DNA of 64,000 nt from Paenibacillus sp. FSL R7-0345. Lineage in GTDB: Bacteria; Bacillota; Bacilli; Paenibacillales; Paenibacillaceae. Position 1 is the first letter of the stretch, and each line of letters begins with the position of its first letter. The notes below the pieces were generated by a model. The model was not told the origin of the DNA. It did not search any database and saw nothing but the letters and a program-made list of their open reading frames with translations. The stretch covers positions 5,438,501-5,502,500 of the forward strand of contig NZ_CP152002.1 in assembly GCF_038595055.1 (NCBI RefSeq), written 5' to 3'. Both the position numbers and the translations under genes were made by a program. Below, in pieces: positions 59,109 through 64,000 of the stretch.

Positions 59109-61502
59109 CTACAAAATCACTTCAACCTTGACGGATGACCGTCCGGGATAGGCCGGGAGCACATTATCCTCTACAGGCTCACCGTCGACGGTGATGCTTT
59201 TTACGCCCTTACAGACCTTGCTAGCATTAGTAACGGTAATGTCGTAGACACAGCCGCGGAAACGCCGCTTCACCGTGAATCCTTCCCAGTCCGCAGGAAT
59301 GCACGGATCGATGGACAGGCCATTCATAACCGGCTTTACTCCGAGAATATATTGGGTAACAGCAACGTACATCCAGGCGGCCGTACCGGTTAGCCATGAG
59401 ACGTTAGCAAGGCCGAACTTGTCGGACTCCGGACCGAACAGGTTGGACGCATAGACGTAAGGCTCCGCTTTGTAACGCCACAAGCCCGCTTTGTCCATGG
59501 CTACATTCGGCAGCAGCTGGCGGTAATATTTATAAGCCAGATCCCCGCGGCCCAGCAGGCATTCCGCAATAATCGCCCAGGTGTTGGCATGGCAGAAGAC
59601 CGCTCCGTTCTCTCCGGTTCCCTTGTTGTAATTGGTCAAAGGATCGGCAGGATCGGGGAAGGTGGTGATGGACGGGTGGATTTTTTTAATGCCGAGCTCG
59701 GTGTCCAGCATTTCCCGTACACTGTCCATCGCCTGCAGCCCCTTATCCCCGTCTGCCATACCGGAGATGGTGGCCCAGGTCTGGGCGTTGAGCCAGATTT
59801 TGGCCTCGTCGTGTTCATCGCTGCCGAGGAACCGGCCGTCATCCATAATCGCCCGGCGGAACCAGCGGCCGTCCCAGCCTATGCTGTTAACCAGCTCACG
59901 CTGGCTCTCATACATTGTCCCGTACCTGACAGCGTCCTCCGGGTATCCGGCAGCGGCAGCAAGGTCAATCATCCGCAGCAGTACGGTTCCGAGCTGCATA
60001 GACGTCCAGATGCTTTCCCCTTTTCCCTCGCGGCAGACCCGGAACAGCTGGTCATTCCAGTCCGAGCGCAGCATCAGCGGAAAGCCGCGGGAGCCGAGCT
60101 GTGAGGCCGTAAAATCGATGGCCGCCCGCAAATGCTCATACACTGTGCCCTCACCGCCGTCATAATAAGGCACACTTGCCTGCAGGAACGCGGCATCCCC
60201 CGTCTCCGCCAGCAGGTCCCAGGCCGAAAGCGCCGTCCACAGATGGTCATCCGAGTGAATGCTCGTTACCGGCTCCCAGCCCTCATTCGGGAAGAAGTAA
60301 TGGTTCACATGGCCGTCCCTGTACTGCTGGCCGAGCAGCAGCTTCAGCTTGTCAAATGCAAGCTCCGTATCAAAAGGCACAACCGAGAGTATATCCTGGG
60401 CTGTATCCCGGTAGCCTACACCGCGGAACGTTCCGGTCGCGTAAAAGGAAATATTGCGTGAAAATAAAAAGTTACGGTGCGCCTGATACGGATTCCAGAT
60501 ATTGATCATCCGCTCGGCGTCCTGATCCGGCAGCCGGCTCTCCCAGGCGCCCAGATAGGCGGACCAGTTCTCTTTTAGCGCCTGGAAGGAGGCTTCTACA
60601 AATCCGGCTTCCCTGGAACGGGCGATTGCCCGCGACACCTCCGCTTCATCCGCCGCTGTGCCGAGAAACACATTAATCGTCCGGCTCTCTCCCGGCTTAA
60701 GGGTAACATTGAACTGCAGTGCGCCGCACGGGTCGCCGCCCAGCAGCGTTGATCCGGTACAGCTGCCGTTTTCGATGGCCGCCGGATTGGTTTCACTGCG
60801 GTAGCTGCCGATAAACTCCTCACGGTCACCGTCATAGCCGGCAAGCGGTGTATCCGCAGCCAGATAGACAAGCGGCGTCTCCTCAGGCTTCGGCTGGTTC
60901 TCCACCCCGTAACGGTAGATCAGCCCCTCAGCCTCATGATACTGCACGGACACCTGATGCTTGTTGTAGCACTGCCACTGCAGCTCACGCATAAATTCCA
61001 TCATCCCGAATTCGGCGTAGGCGTAGACCTTTAGCTCTTTTGCTTCGTTCCCTTCATTGGTCAAGGTCAGATTCCAGATCAGCGAATTCTCATGCGGTCC
61101 GACAAAATAAACCGTCCGCGCGGCGATACCGCCGCGTTTTGCTTCAAAGCGGGTGTAGCCCATCCCGTGTGCGCTTTTCCATTCTTCCGGTTTATCCAGG
61201 GCAGGCTCGCTGGTCGGGCACCAGTAGCTGCCCGTCTTGGCATCCTGCACATAAATGTACGGGCCGGAGCGGTCCATCGGCAGATGGAAGAAACGGTAGC
61301 GGGTAATCCGCCAGATCTGGGGCGACTTATAAAAAGCCACACCGCCGCCGGCATGTGACAGCATCGTATGGAAGGTGCCGTTAGACAGGTAGTTCATCCA
61401 CGGTGTCGGCATGTCGTGCCGCTTGAATTCCACTTCTTTTTGGTCATCCCTGAAGGCATAATAATCTTTCGGATCGCTATCTCTGGTAAGCTCCGCATTC
61501 AC
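59109..61502 (-). CDS. GH94 glycoside phosphorylase (cellobiose/chitobiose phosphorylase-like)
   Basis: A 797-residue intracellular enzyme that splits a beta-linked disaccharide with phosphate into a sugar 1-phosphate and a free sugar. The N-terminal beta-sandwich (1-~290) carries FHLPMDRSGPYIYVQDAKTG; the (alpha/alpha)6 catalytic domain has GTFRGVGYRDTAQDILSVVP (357-376) and the catalytic DWNDQ with Asp-484; HVNHYFFPNEGWEPVTSIHS also fits. The length is that of chitobiose or cellobiose phosphorylases (~800), so the disaccharide is not settled. The start is GTG at 61502 behind AAAGGAGC. It is 31 bp after the broken glycosidase and ends 186 bp before AraC. Confidence 0.92.
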   Translation of the reverse strand: MNAELTRDSDPKDYYAFRDDQKEVEFKRHDMPTPWMNYLSNGTFHTMLSHAGGGVAFYKSPQIWRITRYRFFHLPMDRSGPYIYVQDAKTGSYWCPTSEPALDKPEEWKSAHGMGYTRFEAKRGGIAARTVYFVGPHENSLIWNLTLTNEGNEAKELKVYAYAEFGMMEFMRELQWQCYNKHQVSVQYHEAEGLIYRYGVENQPKPEETPLVYLAADTPLAGYDGDREEFIGSYRSETNPAAIENGSCTGSTLLGGDPCGALQFNVTLKPGESRTINVFLGTAADEAEVSRAIARSREAGFVEASFQALKENWSAYLGAWESRLPDQDAERMINIWNPYQAHRNFLFSRNISFYATGTFRGVGYRDTAQDILSVVPFDTELAFDKLKLLLGQQYRDGHVNHYFFPNEGWEPVTSIHSDDHLWTALSAWDLLAETGDAAFLQASVPYYDGGEGTVYEHLRAAIDFTASQLGSRGFPLMLRSDWNDQLFRVCREGKGESIWTSMQLGTVLLRMIDLAAAAGYPEDAVRYGTMYESQRELVNSIGWDGRWFRRAIMDDGRFLGSDEHDEAKIWLNAQTWATISGMADGDKGLQAMDSVREMLDTELGIKKIHPSITTFPDPADPLTNYNKGTGENGAVFCHANTWAIIAECLLGRGDLAYKYYRQLLPNVAMDKAGLWRYKAEPYVYASNLFGPESDKFGLANVSWLTGTAAWMYVAVTQYILGVKPVMNGLSIDPCIPADWEGFTVKRRFRGCVYDITVTNASKVCKGVKSITVDGEPVEDNVLPAYPGRSSVKVEVIL

Positions 61503-61533
61503 CGGGCTTCAGCTCCTTTGTGATGTAATCATG

Positions 61534-64000
61534 TTATTTCGGCTCAACCTCGTCGAGGGTCAGACGGTATTCCAGGTCTTTCATATAGCTGCCGTCCGGA
61601 TTCAAAAAGGTTAAGCCGAATGACAGGTCTCCGCCCGTGCCCTGCAGGGTGGCGATCAGCCGGTTGAGCCCGCTCTGCAGCACAAGCTCCCGTTCCGGCT
61701 CAGCTACAAGCTCACCGTTCAGGTAAATTTCATAGGGTACGTCTGTGTTAATCCGCAGCCGGCCGGGGTAATGCTGAGCGGTCTCCCCTGCCTTTTCGGG
61801 AACATGTACAAAACAGCTCAGAAACCAGCGGTTCTCCCCTGCATTGCTATGCGAAGAGTGCCGTCGCCGGGGCGGCGCTCTTTTTTCTGCATCCAGCCGT
61901 ACAGGCCCTCGCCCAGATTATTTAATGAAAATTCCGGGTCAATGTAGTACGCCTTCATCTCTTCATAATGAATGTGGGGCAGGCAGGGCAGGGCCATCAT
62001 CGTTTCCACGGCCCATTCCCCATCCCCATTCACGCTATCCAGCAGGCCGTCATCAAAGGACGCGCCCAGATTGGCCAGCAGCCGGGTATACAGGCGGACC
62101 GCCTTGTCATTGCCGGGATCGGTCAGCAGCTGGGAGCAGATTACAGACCCTTCGCCAAGCTTGGCTTCAGCCATGAATATCCCTGCAGGGCGGGCCTTTC
62201 TGCGGTTCAGCTCCACCAGAGCCAGCCGGCTGTATTCAGCCGTGTAGCCATGCACGAAGTAGTCCTTCCAGGCTGTTCCCTCGACGCTTGTGCAGAGTGC
62301 GTCCGCACCGGCAATGTCCAGGCTATGCGCAGCCAGTACATGGTTCCTAACTCGCGCGGCGACAAAAACACCTTGTCGAAGCCGAACAGGTCGACAGGGC
62401 TGAACCCCTGCACGGCGGCGTAATCATATTCCGCCGCCAGGTGGTACGCCTCGTGCGGCTGTACGCGCACGGGCCGGTCCAGCAGGCTGCCGAGCGCCGC
62501 CTGCTGCCCTGGCTCAGCCGGCAGCAGCACCAGCTGCCCGCCGGCTTCGGCGTAGTGCCGGAGCGCCGCGGCTGTGCCCGGCGCCTCAAGCATGCAGGCT
62601 TCGGCCACGATCAGGCCGAAGTCCTGCAGGTTCTGGCGCGCCGCTGCGTCAGGCGCGCCCGGTGCCGGCGCTGGGGCATCCAGCGCCGTGTACCGCAGCC
62701 GCAGCCCCGCCAGGAAGGCTGCGGCCTCACCGCCGGCACGGACCAGCGCGGCGGCGGACCCCCTGGGGCGCGCCAGCGGCGCCCCGGGCAGGGGCTGGCC
62801 TGCGCCGGCGGGGCCCCGGCGTGGGCCAGCAGGTTCCGCAGCAGCAGGCAGGCCTGCGGGACCTGCTCCAGATTGGCCATCAGCTCCAGCTGATTGGCCA
62901 GGAGCAGGCCCGCTCCGCTGCGGTATTCCAGCAGCGGCGACCACAGATCGCCGCCGTCGCCGAAATCGCCCGAGCTGCATTCCAGCAGCAGGGTGAAATC
63001 GCCGGGCACCGGCTTCTCGAAGGCCGCGCGGATAATCGGCAGCGGCCCTTCTTCACGCAGCTCCGCGTGCCAGAACATGAGGCTGCTGTCGTCGAAACCC
63101 TCCAGCACTGGATGCCGGTAGCTGCCGGCATGGGCGCGAAGGAATGGCCGCCTTGAGAGCGGCAGCCTGCCGGGTGACAAGCTGCTCTGCTCCAGCAGCA
63201 GCACCCGGCCGCCGCGTGCGGCGAAGGCCTGCAGCCCGGCCTCAAGCGTGCCGTCCGCATCCTCCGCATAGCTGCCGATAATCAGCAGCGAACCGGCAGC
63301 AAGTCGATCCACCTCAGCGGAGTCCACCCGCTTACAGCGTGGAACAAGCCTGCGGATATAAGCAAAATCAGCGTCTGATCCGTAATAGGCTGCCTGCCGC
63401 TGCAGGTTCACCGGCTGCCTCAGCAGGCTTGCGGACACTATTGTATATTTAAGATGCAGCTCATGTACCTGCTGTCCGCCATGGAACAGCAGTGCTGTCA
63501 GCTCTGCCTGTTCCCCGTCACCGGCCGGGATAGGCATCCACTCCAGCCCGATAACCTTATGTTCAGCAGGCTGCTGAACGAACCGGAAGGTCTGCTCATG
63601 GATGCTCTTGCCGCCCTGGCGGATTACGACCTCAACCCGGACATCCTGGCTTGAATACGTATCGTTATAAACATCAAAGCTGCGGACAACCGGCTTGTCA
63701 TCATAAAACCAGCTGTTGTATTCAGCTGCCATAATCGTTGCCGGCTTGAACGCTTCAGCCATAATGGCAAAAGCCGGGTTAGGGATATACAGCGGATAAC
63801 CCTCAGGCAGCATGCCGTTGTTAATGGTCAGTGAATAAGCAGGAACGCGCTTAGGCTTCACTCCTGGCATGGCCGGATCGGCAAGCGGCAGTGTCAGATC
63901 GCTTTCCGGCATCGCCCGCATGAAGTAATGGGCGAAATTAAAGGTGGAGATGCCGGATACCTCCTGCCGTCTGGCATACTCCACAAACAGCCTCTCCTTC
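61534..64000 (-). pseudogene. large multi-domain glycoside hydrolase, frameshifted and truncated by the window edge
   Basis: A continuous protein can be read only by changing frame three times. From 64000: KERLFVEYARRQEVSGISTF, then SFDVYNDTYSSQDVRVEV (immunoglobulin-like domain), two GATase-like parts (VDRLAAGSLLIIGSYAEDAD..., FGLIVAEACMLEAPGTAAAL) and a C-terminal GDLSFGLTFLNPDGSYMKDL ending TAA at 61534. Shifts lie near 62800-62818 (GC-rich GGGGCCCCGCC), near 62350, and near 61840. The first is in extreme GC where a sequencing slip is likely; the others are not in homopolymers. It resembles GH2/GH42-type beta-galactosidases by domain layout; the catalytic part is outside the window. GH94 follows in the same direction. 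Confidence 0.6.

Noticed and set aside
1..64000. CRISPR arrays, tRNA or rRNA genes, prophage or insertion sequences
   Set aside because: No regularly spaced repeats with unique spacers, no tRNA cloverleaf recognised, and no integrase, transposase or phage structural gene in any frame I read.

Overview
The window is a chromosomal segment of a spore-forming, low-GC-phylum Gram-positive bacterium, most probably Paenibacillus or a close relative. Reasons: sporulation genes (spoVB, bofC, a SpoIID/LytB protein), a T-box leader on hisS-aspS, strong AGGAGG-type ribosome binding sites, many TTG starts, roughly 50-55% GC, and intergenic repeat families that look Paenibacillus-like to me. The order mnmA ... 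rarA ... tcdA-aspS-hisS ... dtd-relA-apt-recJ ... secF-secD-comN-spoVB-DUF421-TIGR04086-yajC-tgt-queA ... ruvB-ruvA-ruvC-bofC matches the Bacillus subtilis trmU-to-bofC region, with extra genes inserted.

Layout. 1-6.4 kb: the 3' end of mnmA (+), then a convergent five-gene oligopeptide ABC importer operon (oppD-F-B-C-A order, minus strand) with a good sigma-A promoter and an 18-bp palindrome upstream. 6.4-12.4 kb: rarA, a small HTH protein with an upstream mini-ORF, helD and an AzgA-like purine permease, each mostly with its own terminator. 12.4-17 kb: hisS-aspS-tcdA behind an Asp-type T-box. 17-21.8 kb: a stress-type pair (unknown protein, DJ-1/PfpI), a likely 51-residue protein, and relA-dtd with a strong promoter and a terminator-like hairpin in the relA leader. 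21.8-30.3 kb: uracil permease (+), then apt, recJ, a divergent CDF transporter, secF, secD and comN (minus). 30.5-42.6 kb: spoVB, DUF421, TIGR04086 and PAP2 membrane proteins, yajC, tgt, queA, SpoIID/LytB, ruvBAC and bofC.

42.7-64 kb is accessory. It holds an ornithine-cyclodeaminase/M19 dipeptidase/CocE hydrolase/serpin operon in which the serpin has no normal start codon; fabV; a Bce-type antimicrobial-peptide sensing and resistance module (response regulator, intramembrane-sensing kinase, ABC ATPase and permease) with a candidate operator; a PIG-V-like glycosyltransferase; and a carbohydrate locus (GH88, AraC regulator, GH94 phosphorylase and a frameshifted large glycoside hydrolase cut by the window edge).

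No tRNA or rRNA gene, CRISPR array, insertion sequence or prophage was seen. The non-routine signals are: the start-less serpin coupled to CocE, the relA leader hairpin, the CDF protein with altered metal ligands, two dispersed intergenic repeat families each present twice, a strict 51-bp tandem array, several small ORFs with good ribosome binding sites, and the three-frameshift glycosidase. None amounts to a clearly new system; the ocd-M19-CocE-serpin operon is the best candidate for something undescribed.
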